This document shows, piece by piece, positions 12,101-23,049 of a stretch of DNA of 64,000 nucleotides (position 1 is its first letter; each line of letters starts with the position of its first letter). A program made the position numbers and the translations under genes. The notes below the pieces were generated by a model, which searched no databases, was not told the origin of the DNA, and was given only the letters and a program-made list of their open reading frames with translations. Source of the DNA: Cervus elaphus (taxonomy: Eukaryota > Chordata > Mammalia > Artiodactyla > Cervidae); the NCBI RefSeq assembly GCF_910594005.1, contig NC_057848.1:138518155-138582154 (forward strand). Direction: 5' to 3'.

Positions 12101-12295
12101 TTTCAAAGCAAATACTACCTCTCACACAACTCAATATCTAAAAAAAAAACAAACCTAAAAATTGGGCAGAAGACTGGGAGAGAAGTTTTTCCAAGGAAGA
12201 CACACAAAAAGACAAAAAGGCACATAAAAAGCTGCTCAACATCACTAATTGTCAGGGAAATGCAAATCAAACCACAGGGAGCTCTCCTCATCCCT

Positions 12296-12487
12296 GTAGC
12301 TGCTCAGTCGTGTCTGACTCTTTGTGACCCCATGGATTGGAGTCCAGCAGGCTCCTCTGTCCATGGAATTTTCCAGGCAGGAATACTGGCGTGGGTTGCC
12401 ATTCCCTTTTCCAGGGGATCTTCCCAACCCAGGGATCGAACCCGGGTCTCCTGCATTGCAGGCAGATTCTTCACCATCTGAGCCATG
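12296..12487 (-). mobile_element. Bov-tA SINE inside L1
   Basis: Reverse Bov-tA: BovB-like part first (gctcagtcgtgtctgactc), then 'ggggatcttcccaacccagg', ending in the tRNA head (ggcagattcttcaccatctgagcc). Interrupts the older L1. Confidence 0.88.
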
Positions 12488-12522
12488 TCTGTATAATCCT
12501 TACACCTGTAAGAATGCTTATA

Positions 12523-12612
12523 AGATTCATGTCAATGTATGACAAAAACCACTACAATATTGTAAAGTAATTAGCCTCCAACTAATAAAAATAAATGAAA
12601 AAAAAAAAAGCA
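12523..12612 (+). mobile_element. Ruminant L1 3' tail inside older L1
   Basis: Starts at gattcatgtcaatgtatgac and ends in a12. Same terminal sequence as 7531 and 52181, here only about 90 bp long. Confidence 0.8.
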
Positions 12613-12897
12613 AACAAATCAGTGTTGGTGACCATGTGGGAAAGAGAACCCTTGTGCACGGGTGGTAAGAATGTTAACTGACACAGCCACTACAGAAAAC
12701 AGTATGGAGGTTCCTTCAAGAAACTAGAACTACCATATGATCTAGCAATTCTATTCCAGGGCGTATATTCAGAAAAGACAAAAACTCCAATTTGGAAGGA
12801 TTCATGGACCCCAATTCATTGCAGCATTGTTTACAATAGTGCAGATATGGAAGCAACCTAAATGTCCAACAGATGAGTGAATAAAGAAGATGTGGTA

Positions 12898-13045
12898 TTT
12901 GTTGTTCAGTCGCTCGGTTGTGTCCGACTCTTTGCGACCCCATGGACTGTAGCACGCCAGGCTTCCCTGTCCATCACCAACTCCAGAGCTTGCTCAAACT
13001 CATGTCCATTGAATGGGCGATGTCATCCAAGGTCCATATACCACA
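12898..13045 (-). mobile_element. BovB 3' end (Bov-A2-type), short
   Basis: gttgttcagtcgctcggttg ... ttgaatgggcgatgtcatcc in reverse orientation. Flanking copies of aagatgtggt near 12888 and 13053 look like its target duplication. Confidence 0.8.
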
Positions 13046-13059
13046 TCCAAGATGTGGTG

Positions 13060-13268
13060 TAGGTAGCACTAGTGGTCAAGAACCCACCTGCCAATGCAAA
13101 AGATGTAAGAGATGCCAGGTTTGATCCCTCAGTCAGAAAGATCTCCTGGAGGAGGACATGGAAACCCACTCCAGTATCCTTGCCTGGAGAATCGCATGGA
13201 CAGGGGAGCCTGGGGGGCTACCGTCCATAGTGTTGCACAGAGATACGACAGAAGTGACTTAACACATA
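13060..13268 (+). mobile_element. Bov-tA SINE
   Basis: tRNA-like head (gtggtcaagaacccacctgcc) followed by 'agatctcctggaggagg' and 'gcctggggggctaccgtcc'. Diverged but collinear with other copies. Confidence 0.8.
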
Positions 13269-13282
13269 CGTATATAAATATA

Positions 13283-13394
13283 CTGGCGTGGGTTATATTT
13301 CCTCCTCCAAAGGATCTTCCTGACCCAGGGATCGAACCCACATCTCCTGCATCACAGGTGGATTCTTTACCACTGAGCCACCAAGGAAGCCCCA
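13283..13394 (-). mobile_element. Bov-tA SINE, partial, antisense
   Basis: Retains only the tRNA half: 'ggatcttcctgacccaggg', 'ggattctttaccactgagcc' and the terminal 'accaaggaagcccc'. Confidence 0.85.
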
Positions 13395-14677
13395 TCCCTG
13401 AGGCAGAGTGTCTCACCCCCAAGGAGACGGAGACTCCTACAGCAGGCTGCTTGCTCTGACTAGGTCCATTGTGCTGATGCCGACCACCTTGGTGTCTTGG
13501 TGTGAGAAGAGTCTCACGCGGATAGAGGTATCTGGGACCAAGTTACTTCCCTGACTGGGTCCCCTTTACCTTGTTCTTCTCTTGCCACCCTCCCCACCCC
13601 CAAAGGCCCCCGGGTCTCTGGGCAGGAAGAAATGTCTGTGGCCCACAGGAACAAAGACTTCCTGGATCAGGCTGCATGTGGGAATTGGATTTTCACCATT
13701 CTAATAGGTGTGCTGTGGGTCTCGTTCACTTTTAACTACAGGTTAGTCAGGCAGCCTTCATTAAAGCAGAACTGTTACCCACATGAAATCAAACATAAAT
13801 GAAAAGTAAAATCTGCCAGAGAGCAAGAGCAAGATTAAACACAGAACTGGGCGTTTATAGTGCTTTTATAAAATCCCTTGAGGCTATGCAGAGCCAAACC
13901 TGAAAGCTGTATCAAGAAGGAGTGAAGTCTGGGGTCTTAAACTTTCTTTTTTGCCATTAGAGAAAAAAATCCATGTACAACTTCTATTGGAAGGCACTGT
14001 GGAACAAATTTGGAAATGTTACAATTCACAAGCAGAGCTGGAACTAGGTTGTGTAACACATTAACGATGGGAAAAGTCAATGCAAGTAGAATACCTAGGC
14101 AGAGCACTACAGATTGCAGATATTTGGTAATCCCTATATCTTTCTGAAAGGATACAAAAGCTTTTATGAAAGCCCTTTTTCTTTGCTATAAGAACCTCAA
14201 TCCTCCAACAATTCATTCAGATTAAGTTAATTCTTCTTTTATGCCTAAAGCATCCAAGTAGGGCATTCCTATATTTCACCATGTAAATCCCTGTGATATT
14301 TATCTAATCAACAGCTGGATCTTTGGTGTTTAGGAGGAAAAAATAGGTCAGTGGGAAATCTTGAAACAATTGTGGAGAATAACATATTTGACTTATCTGA
14401 CTGAAGGATACAAGTGATACTAATTTGGGGAAACAGGACTTCCTCTTGGCATTTCATCCTTCCTGTCTTCAGATTGGGCTCTACAAAGAGAACCTTAAGC
14501 TCTGCTCTATAATTTCAAGGCTTTTGGTTTTTTTCTATCTTCTTTTTTAAAAATTTTGGCTAGTGAAGCAGAATCTCTGACTTTCAGGTTGCCTGAGTGT
14601 GTGTGCTAGTTTTACCTTTGAAAAATGCTACCCTGAAATCTGGAAAGACAGGTATAGGAGCCAAGATGTGCTCACCT
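13395..14677. other. No gene recognised
   Basis: About 1.3 kb of unremarkable non-coding sequence on both strands. I see no domain, RNA gene or family-specific repeat. Confidence 0.35.
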
Positions 14678-14735
14678 TGTTGTTCAGCCACTAAGTTGTG
14701 TCTGACTCTTTGCAACCCCATGGATCTGCTTACAT
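14678..14735 (-). mobile_element. Bov-A core fragment
   Basis: Only the conserved 'ttgttgttcagccactaag ... tgactctttgcaaccccatgga' core of the BovB-derived SINE body remains. Confidence 0.75.
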
Positions 14736-15435
14736 AATCATGGATTTTTTTCCCCTCCAAGGACAACACTAAGTTCTCAGGGTAAAGAACAAAGAAATAC
14801 GCCTTTTGGCTTAGGCAGAGGGAGGGGGAGAGTAACTGTTTGTAAATACCCCCATAACCTTCCCATAACAAAAGCCTACTCTCCAGGATAAGATACTTTG
14901 AAAGAGCATAATTCTGAAATTTTATCCTGGCTGGAAAAGGGAATCCCTCCCCAATCCATCCCCTATGGTTTTCCTGGCCTCACTTGGTGGGGGCGGGGGG
15001 TGGGAACTTTAAGGAAATGAATTGGGAATGTTGCAGTCTAAGAAGTCCAAGTAGTAGAAAAAAGGCAAAAATGATATATCACTGAAGGAGGGACAGAAAC
15101 CATTGTGAAGGTCATAGCACTGAAACACAGGCCCTCTAAAAGACTAACAATCAGAAGGTTATGGAAAGCTTCCTGTCCTCCATACCCTACCAGGGAATCA
15201 ACAAGGCTCCAATATAGTGATACTGTGTACCAGCCCCTGTGTCCTTGTCTTTAAAGTAAAATGTTGACTCAGGGAATTAATGATTGGGAAAGGTAAAGAT
15301 CCAATGGCTCTTGGGCTGGGGAACTGGTAACAATTTAGACTATATATTTGCCATGGAGCAACATTACCAAACTCCCAATTCTCTGAAAGATATAGATAAA
15401 GGCCTAACACATTCTTAACTTGTTTTTAAAGGAAG
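14736..15435. other. No gene recognised
   Basis: Contains a G-rich stretch at about 14987-15003 (tgggggcggggggtggg). The minus frames at 14584-14871 and 15198-15410 show no family features. Confidence 0.35.
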
Positions 15436-15439
15436 AAGA

Positions 15440-15735
15440 CCCCCCCACCCCATATGAAAACTGCTGACCCCAAGTACATAGAACCTAGACTGGTTGAAAC
15501 CAGAAGACTGATGGTACTTGAAACTCCACCTTGATGCCAGCTGATGGCAGAATTTTCCAGGAGCTGATCACACCTTGCCCCTTGAACGCACAGTCTTGAG
15601 GGCATTAGCCTGCTGTGGCCCTCTTTGCCTGTCAGTGCAATAAAATCTACTCCTTTCAACTTCATCCAAAACTGTCTCCCTGTTTCAATTTGGCACCAGT
15701 GAATGGAGGCCAAGTTTCAGCAAAAATAGTAACTC
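15440..15735 (+). repeat. Probable solo LTR (class unresolved)
   Basis: Has LTR-like composition: C-rich start, AATAAA at about 15640 (gtgcaataaaatctactcc), a pyrimidine-rich U5-like stretch and 'tttggcaccagtgaa' near 15690. No terminal duplication was identified, so both the class and the ends are uncertain. Confidence 0.4.
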
Positions 15736-17150
15736 TGGGTAACAGCTGGAAAAGGAAACAGACTCGCTTTGGGGAACAGTGTACAGAGAAACCTCAAAGC
15801 CAGGATGGGGAACTAAAATAAGGACACGAGAGGAATTTGACGCTTCTAGCACCTATAGCCACCATGAACATTTAACACAACCCTCCTCTGAGCCAGATTA
15901 ACATAAATCTTCACAATAACAGACTCTATACCACAATTTTATTACCCAAACATCTACCTTTCAACAACAACAAAAAAGGACAAAGCATATCAAAATGCAA
16001 AAAAAACCACAAACCCATAGTCTGAAAAAACAAAACAAACATCAGAACCATACTCAGATACAGCACAAGTATTAGATTTATCAATGAACTTAATATAACT
16101 CTGAGTAATATGCTAAGGTGTTTAATGGAAAAAGTAAAGAACATACAAGAACAGATCTTTAATATAAGCAGAAAGATAGAAACTCTAAGAAAAACAAATT
16201 CCACAAATCAAAACCACAGAAACAGAAATTAAAAATGCTGTCAACTACCTAATTAGGAGATTCCACATGTTTGAGGGAAAAAATTGAAGATGGGTCAATA
16301 GGAAGTTCTCAAAGTAAAATGCAAAGAAAATAAATATTTTTTTAAAAAAAGAATGTGTACACGTGTATAACTGAGTCTCTGTGCTATACGGCACAGATTG
16401 GCAAAACCCTGTAAATCTACTATATTTCAATTTATTTTTTAAAACTAAAGTAAAAAATTAAAAAAACAAAAAAGAATAACTAAGAACTGTGGGGCAATAT
16501 AAGAAAGTAATATATGTGTAGAGTACCAGAAGGAGTAGAAAGAGAAAATGGAGCAGAAGAAATATTTGAAGTAATAATTACTAAGAACTTCTCAAAATGA
16601 ATGACAGATAATGATGGATAAATTATAGATCTGGGAATCTCAGAGAGCACTAAGCAAGATAAATACAAGAAAAAAAGCTACACTTGGACATATATTCAAT
16701 CTGCACATAAAAAAAGAATGAACTTGAAAAAAGTCAGGAAAATAAAGGACCTTATTTATAAAGGAATAAAGACAAGAATTACACTGGACTTCTTGTCAGA
16801 AAACATGTAAGCAAGAAGAGGGGTGTGAAATATTTAAAAGTGATGAAAAGTGATGAATGTATCCTTCAAAAGTAAAGGAAAAATAAAACTTTCTCAGAGA
16901 GAAAAAATGTGGCAAATCAGTGCCAGTAGGTAGACTTGCCCAGTCAATAATATTCAGAGAAGATCTTTATGTATAAGAAAAAGTATATCTGCTATATACC
17001 TGTATATTTATCAGAAGACTTGATTTTCATTGAAAAAAGCATCTGAGAAGAAATAAATGAAGATAAAATATTTTCCTTTTCTTAATTTAATTTCCTTTTC
17101 TTAACCTAAAATATACCTTTCTTTAAAGCATTAATAATAACAATGTATGG

Positions 17151-17539
17151 GGGGGCGGGGCTTCCCTGGTGGCAAACTGGATGAGAATCTGCCTGCCAAT
17201 GCAGTCAACGCAGGTTCTATCCATGGTCTGGGAAGATCCCACATGCCGCGGAGCAACTAAGCCTGTGAGCCACAACTACTGAGCCTGTGCGCTAGAGCCT
17301 GCAAGCTACAAATACTGAAGCCTGCGTTCTAGAGTCTGTGCTCCAGGACAAGAGAAGCCACTGCATTGAGAAGCACCCACACCACAAGAAAGAGTAACCC
17401 CTGCTCACTGCGACTAGAGAAAGTCCGCACAAAAGCTGACCCAGTGCGGCCAAAAACTTTAAAAAAAATTTTTAATATTAAAAAAAAAATAAATGAATAA
17501 CTACTTAAAAAAACAAATGAATAAATGACCACTTAAAAA
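17151..17539 (+). mobile_element. tRNA-derived SINE (CHR-type, long form) with TSD
   Basis: Starts near ggcttccctggtggcaaact, passes 'gggaagatcccacatgccgc' and the extended 'gagaagccactgcattgagaa' region, ends A-rich. The 9-bp aatgtatgg flanks it at 17142-17150 and 17540-17548 and restores the L1 when removed. Confidence 0.85.
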
Positions 17540-17671
17540 AATGTATGGAGTGGCTATATCATATAGGTAAGTGAAACAAGGTCACATGCAAGGTGACAGA
17601 GAAAGCAGGAAGGATTTGAGAATATTCTGTTATAAGGTACCTGTGCTACATGTAAAACAATATAGTGTTAT

Positions 17672-18150
17672 TGAAGGAGTCTTTGGGGCCTAGAAAAGAG
17701 AACAACAGTCTCAAAGGCCCCTTGCTGAATCATCTAACTTCGGAGAAAACAAAACAGAATTTTAGTTCCACCCTGATGCTCCAGGCCGGTTGCATCTGTC
17801 TGGGACTTATCAACCCCTGTCCAGAAACCTTCCACCCCTTACACCTGCCCAGAAGACTTATCACCCCCTGTCCGGGAACTTTGCACCCCCTCCACCTGCC
17901 CAGAAGACTTATCACCCCCTGCCCAACTACAAATGTCATCTCAACAAAAGAATACTCAAAATACCCCGCCTGATTAATGTTTCCCTTATCGCTTCCACAA
18001 ACCTCCCTATAAGTATGAAGCCTCCCTGATCCCTTTCGGCGCTCAGCCTGGTCATTAGGCTGACTGTCGCCCCTCCTTGCCTGAATAAAGGTAACCTACT
18101 TCTGTTGAGGTCGTCTTTCCTTTTCTGCCTCGCCAGAACTATACCCTACA
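17672..18150 (+). mobile_element. Solo endogenous retroviral LTR, 479 bp
   Basis: Begins TG, ends CA, and is flanked by the direct repeat gttat at 17667-17671 and 18151-18155. Removing it rejoins the L1 sequence across 'agtgttat|ctgaaggtgaac'. It contains TATAAG at 18009-18014, AATAAA at 18084-18089, and an internal tandem array of about 45-51 bp units (17797-17932; best pair starts at 17842 and 17893). The C-rich U3 suggests a gammaretrovirus-like (ERV1) LTR, though a 5-bp rather than 4-bp duplication leaves the class open. No viral genes remain. Confidence 0.75.
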
Positions 18151-18782
18151 GTTATCTGAAGGTGAACTTAGACTAATTAAAAACATGTGTATTTTAAACC
18201 CTAGAGCAAGCACTGAAAAACTTTTAAAATAAATATAAATAATAGGCTGAGACAGGATATAAAATAGAACCAAATAAAATGCTCAGTTAAAATCAGAGAA
18301 GGCAGAAAATGATGAGGCAGAAAGAAACAAATAGGAAATATAACACATAGAAATCAGTTACATGGGTGGTAAATATTAATCTAGTTATATAAATAAACAC
18401 TTTACATGTGAATGGTCTAACCATCGCAACTAAAATATAGAGATTGTCAGAGTGGATAGAAAAAACTAGACCAACTTCCTTTAGAAGGTAGTGCTTTAAG
18501 GGAAGAAATGAGTGTCTTGCTGCACAAGAGGAGAATTGTGGAAAAGGGATCAACAATAGAATCAGAACAAAAAGAGGACAGAAATGAAGATTCAGAGCCT
18601 ATAACTTCTAAGCCTCTTCAACAAGTACACCTGATCTGAGAAGAAAACCTTGGGAAAGAACAAATACAGTGAATGGCAGCAAGTTACCTGTTATTTCCAG
18701 ACCAAAATCTGTGCCCTCGTCACAGCCCAGTGACAACAGAGTGCAGACAGAGGGACTAGACCCTGACAGCCTGAAGCAGGAC

Positions 18783-19805
18783 TTTTTTCTTTTTTTAGGT
18801 CACACCACACAGCATGTTTAACTTATATGCAGAGTACCTGCTTATTTAACTTACATGCAGAGTACATTATGCGAAATGCTGGGCTGGATGAACCACAAGC
18901 TGGAATCAAGATTGATGGGAGAAATATCAATAACCTCAGATATGTAGATGACACCACGCTTATAGCAGAAAGCGAAGAGGAACTGAAGAGCCTCCTGATG
19001 AAAATGAAAGAGGAGAGTGAAAAAGCTGGCTTAAAATTCAACATTCAAAAAACTAAGATCATGATATCTGGGCCCATCACTTCATGGCAAATAGATGGGG
19101 AAACAATGGAAACAGTGACAGACTTTATTTTCTCGGGCTCCAAAATCACTGCAGATGGTGACTGCAGTCATAAAATTTTTTTAAAGACACTTTCTCCTTG
19201 GAAGAAAAGCTGTAACCAAACTAGACAGCATATTAAAAAGCAGAGACATTATTTGCCAACAAATGTCCGTCTAGTCAAAGCTATGGTTTTTCCAATATTC
19301 ATGTATGGATGTGAGAGTTGGACCATAAAGAAAGCTGAGCACAGAAGAATTGATGCTTTTGAACTGTGGTGTTGGAGAAGATTCTTGAGAGTCTCTTGGA
19401 CTACAAGGAGATCCAACCAATCAATCCTAAAGGAAATCAGTCCTGAGTATTCACTGGAAGGACTGATGCTGAAACTCCAATACTTTGGCCACTTGATGCG
19501 AAGAACTGACTCATTTGAAAAGACGCTGATGCTGGGAAAGATTGAAGGCGGGAGGAGCAGGGGACAACAGAGGATGAGATGGCTGGATGGCATCACCGAC
19601 TCGATGGACTTGAGTTTGGGAAAACTCTGGGAGTTGGTGATGGACAGGGAGGCCTGGCGTGCTGCAGTCCATGAGGTCACAAAGAGCTGGACTCGACTGT
19701 GTGACTGAACTGAACTGAATGCAGCATGTGGGATCTTAGCTCCCCAATCAAGGATTGAACCCATGGCCCCTACACTGGGAGCACAGAGGGACCACCAGGG
19801 AAGTC
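18783..19805 (-). mobile_element. tRNA-derived SINE inside the ENAH pseudogene, itself split by BovB
   Basis: Antisense SINE: T-rich end at 18783, then 'aggtcacaccacacagcatgt'-type sequence, interrupted at 18818-19721, ending 'gaccaccagggaagtcc' at 19805. The 6-bp duplication caggac (18777-18782, 19806-19811) repeats two Mena codons (Gln-Asp), which confirms the junction. Confidence 0.88.
18818..19721 (+). mobile_element. BovB (RTE) LINE 3' end with reverse-transcriptase frame
   Basis: 904-bp 5'-truncated BovB inserted in a SINE, with TSD cagcatgt at 18810-18817 and 19722-19729. A 293-codon frame (18827-19708) holds the C-terminal half of the RTE reverse transcriptase, including the YVDD catalytic motif at residues 39-42 and ESEEELKSLL just after it. 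Residues about 112-141 do not fit the family while both sides do, indicating two compensating indels. No endonuclease domain remains, so it cannot be autonomous. The first 48 bp contain a 20-bp direct repeat (18818-18837, 18846-18865). Confidence 0.92.
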
Positions 19806-21217
19806 CAGGACATTGTAGATGAAATGAGAAAAGAATTAACTAAGCTAAAAGAAGAGCGTATTGATTCAAACAGGCAGGAACTGAACAAGTCAAATACCAC
19901 ATAGAGCGAAAAACTAAAGAGAGATAGGACTGTAATCTGGAGAAAGAAAAAAAAAAAAAACACCTACAAAAAATACCTGTTAACATAACAAAACCCCTAT
20001 ATTTTGTGAGCTATAAGAAGAAAATGGAGATAGTTGGGAGGAGGGAAAAACCAGCATAGTTTGAAAACCTTCTGACATTACTATTCCTTCAGACGTTACT
20101 GTTACTTCGGACATTACTATTCTGGCGATAAGCTATTTCCCTCCCAGTTTGCTGCTTTTTTCTGATGTTCACAACAGGATAGAACAGAGTTGTATAGAAA
20201 TTCCTGTATCACTTATGAATAAAAGACTAAACCTGTCAGGCAAGATACTGTGCACTGAAATAGTTTCATGTCAAGAGAAAAAGCACACATTTTCCACTAC
20301 CCATTGCAAAAATAAAGAAAAGATAGGTTGGAGAAGTCTTTTTCAGAGAATGCTGATGAGGAATTTAGTAAGTTATGCTTAATGTACTGTAAACATTTCT
20401 CTCAGGTTTATCTTCTGTCATATTTGATATTCCATAAATAATTGAGATCAGCCCTATGTAGTTTAAGATCATAAAATGTGTAGCAAATGGAATTATAAAA
20501 AAAAATACTACACCAACTATATATTGTCTAAAGGAAACTCAATTTAAATATTAAGACTCAAGGATATTAAATATAAAGAGACAGAGAAAGATATGATGCT
20601 AACATTAATCAAAAGAAAGCTGGAGTACTATATCAATGTCAAATAAAGCAAACTTCCAACAAGAAAAATCATCAGGGATAAAATGGAGCATTATATAATG
20701 ATAAAGGAATCAGTTAATCAAGAACACACAGCAATCCTTAACATATACACAACTAACAATAAACTATCAAAATTCACAAGGCAAAAATTGATAGAAATGA
20801 AAGGAGAAATAGATAAAACCATCGCTATCCTTGGAAACCTCAACATTTCTCTGTCAGTAATTTATAGATAATTCAGGCAGAATATAATTAAGTATATTGA
20901 TAACCTGAACCACATTATTAATCAACTTGATCTAGTTGTCAGTTACGGCACACTTCATCCCACAATAGCAGAATATACTTTCTCCTCAAGTTCACATGGG
21001 ATACTGACCATGATAGACCATTTTTTTCAGGTTATGAAACACACCTTAACAAATTTATAATGATAGAAATCATATAAAATCTGTTTCAGATCACAATAAA
21101 GTTATAATAGAAATAAATAGCAGAAAGATAGTTGGAAAAATCCCCAAATATTTGAAAGTTAAACAGTATACTTCTAAATAAATCATGAGTTAAAGAAATC
21201 TCAAGAAAATTTTAAAG

Positions 21218-21655
21218 TATTCAGTCAGTTCAGTTCAATTGCTCAGTCACATCTGACTGTTTGCGACCCCATGGACTGCAGCATGCCAGGCTTCCCTGTC
21301 CATCACTTCACTTCACATCCTTTATAATAAGTCATCAGTTCAGTTCGGTTCAGTTACTCAGTCATGTCCGACTCTTTGCGATCCCATGATCTGCAGCATG
21401 CCAGGCCTCCCTGTCCATCACCAACTCCCGGAGTTTACTCAAACTCATGTCCATCGAGTCGATGATGCCATCCAACCGTCTCATCCTCTGTTGTCCCAGC
21501 ATCAGGGTCTTTTCCAATGAGTCAGTTCTTTGCATCAGGTGGCCAAAGTACTAGAGTTTCAGCTTCAGCATCAGTCCCTCCAGTGAATCTTCAGGACTGA
21601 TTTCCCTTAGGATGGACTGGTTTGATCTCCTTGCTGTCTAAGAGACTCTCAAGAG
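21218..21655 (-). mobile_element. Bov-A2 / BovB 3' end, antisense, with duplicated head
   Basis: Two copies of the 'gttcagtt...ctcagtca...gactctttgcga' start (21218-21305 and about 21335 onward) precede one full reverse BovB 3' body ending near 'gagactctcaagagt'. Interrupts the L1M; agtatt on both sides may be the TSD. Confidence 0.82.
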
Positions 21656-22465
21656 TATTTAAAGGATTATGAATTAAATAAAAATGAAAACACACCTTAG
21701 AAAAATCTGTGGGCTACAACTAAACAATGCACAGGGGAATTTATAATTTAAAATGCATACATAAGCACAGAAGAAAGACCTAAATTAATTACCTAGGCTT
21801 CCACCTTAGGAAACAAGAGAAAAAAAGAACAAATTAAAATTTAAAAAATTTTTTTATTTTATTTTAGGGTATAGTTAATTAACATTTTCTGTTAGTTTCA
21901 GGTGTAAAGTAAATTAAACTTAAAGCAAGGAGAAGAATTGAGTAATAAAATTTAGGACAGAAATCAGCAAAATTCAAAAAAGGAAAACAATAGAGAAAAA
22001 AATATCAATGAAACAGAAGACTGATTCTTTTTTAAAAATCAATAAAATTGATAAGAAAATGGACAAATCTCAATTGAGGGACATTATAAAAATACTTGAC
22101 AAGGTACTCCTCAAAACTGTCAAGTTTGTCAAAAATAAGCAAAGTCTGAGAAACTATCACAGCCAATGAAGACCCTGAGGAGACATGATCTAACACTGCT
22201 CTCCTGGAGGGGACCCAGGAGTTTATCAAAGAACATTAGATAAAAACTAGGGAAATCTGGAAAACGTATGGACTATGGAAAATAATGTATTAATACTGGC
22301 TCTTTAATTGTGACAAACATAGCCTACTAATGGAAGATATTAACAATAGAGGAAGTGGATGTAGTATATGTATATGGAAAATCTCTACACTATCATCACA
22401 ACTTTTCTGTAGATCTAAAGCTTTCACACACAAAAATATTACAGAAATAAAAGACTAAAACAGTA

Positions 22466-22840
22466 GTTATTATTCCAAGTCCACTCGTTACATTTATAGA
22501 AAATGCTTCTATTTCAACTTTTTGACTTAACATATATCATGTGCATTGACAATTATGCTTACTATACCATTAAAATACCCCACATTAGTGTAATTCAGAA
22601 TTTTACCCAGTTTAGAATACTTTTGCTTTAAGATGAGACAAAGTATAGATGCAAATACTGCATGAAATAAAGATGGAATCTTCAAAATTCCAGATGACAT
22701 TAGTTCTACATTCTCAACCACTAATCTCTAAAAAGCCCAAATATACAGTAAACAGAGGAACAGAAAACATTTTATATTAGTGATATAGTACATGAGAGTT
22801 GACAAAAAGGATAAAATGAAGACATAAGAAGTTGATTCTG
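22466..22840. other. No gene recognised
   Basis: Non-coding AT-rich sequence between the L1 remnant and the next SINE. Confidence 0.35.
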
Positions 22841-23040
22841 GGACTTCCCTGGCCATCCAGTGATTAGAATTCTGCCTTGTAATGCAGGGGATGTGGGTTT
22901 GATACTTGGTCAGGAACTAAGATCCCACATGCCATGGGTACCAAAACTACTGAATCCACGTCCTGAAATGAAGGATCCCGCAACTAAGTTGCAGCTAAGA
23001 CCCAACACAGCCAAATAAATAAAATGCTTTCTTTAAAAAC
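22841..23040 (+). mobile_element. tRNA-derived SINE with TSD
   Basis: gggacttccctggccatcc head, 'ctaagatcccacatgccatg', A-rich end. Flanked by ttgattctg at 22832-22840 and 23041-23049. Confidence 0.88.
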
Positions 23041-23049
23041 TTGATTCTG

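Larger units (their letters stand above)
12105..12897 (+). repeat. L1 ORF2 C-terminus/3'UTR, split by two insertions
   Basis: Old L1 sequence at 12110-12295 (aagaCACACAAAAAGACAAA, 'aaaagctgctcaacatcactaattg') resumes at 12488-12522 and 12613-12897 ('accatatgatctagcaattctattcc', 'aacctaaatgtccaacagatg'). The interruptions are a Bov-tA and a young L1 tail. Confidence 0.7.
18477..20506 (+). pseudogene. ENAH: ENAH (Mena) processed pseudogene, 5'-truncated and interrupted
   Basis: Conceptual translation matches the C-terminal part of Mena, the Ena/VASP actin regulator. From 18478 the frame gives an EEMSVLLHKRR-type block, then GSTIESEQKED. After a one-base deletion near 18612 it continues with KPWERTN, VNGSK and QTEGLD up to SLKQD at 18782. 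It resumes after an insertion at 19806 with DEMRKELTKLKEE, the tetramerisation coiled coil, and stops at 19902-19904. About 590 bp of 3'UTR and a short poly-A (about 20497-20505) follow. The near-identical flanks actaSaccaact (18465-18476, 20507-20518) mark the retroposition site inside an L1. Absence of introns, the frameshift, the tail and the TSD all say processed pseudogene; not expected to be functional. The parent gene is not X-linked in human. Confidence 0.9.
15900..22465 (+). repeat. Old L1 (L1M-type) host, dismembered by later insertions
   Basis: Collinear L1M order is visible. ORF1/linker-like sequence (16480-17140, 'gagcagaagaaatatttgaag') passes to 17549-17671, 18151-18464 ('agattgtcagagtggata') and the ORF2 endonuclease-domain region 20507-21215 ('cacacagcaatccttaacata', 'caatagcagaatatac', 'cagaaagatagttgg'). 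It continues at 21660-22060, then an L1-type 3'UTR at about 22060-22465. All frames are broken. Insertions annotated separately account for the gaps. A further L1 tail interrupts it at about 16333-16440. Confidence 0.75.

Noticed and set aside
11975..12481. 168-codon + frame
   Set aside because: Crosses from non-coding DNA through L1 into a Bov-tA.
17842..17932. Regularly spaced repeats as a CRISPR-like array
   Set aside because: Only two or three adjacent units, no unique spacers, inside a retroviral LTR of a mammalian genome.
17665..17973. 102-codon + frame with PRRLITPCP-type repeats
   Set aside because: The repeats are the LTR's tandem DNA units read in frame, not a protein.
19249..19764. 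171-codon minus-strand frame
   Set aside because: Antisense of the BovB 3' end running into a SINE.
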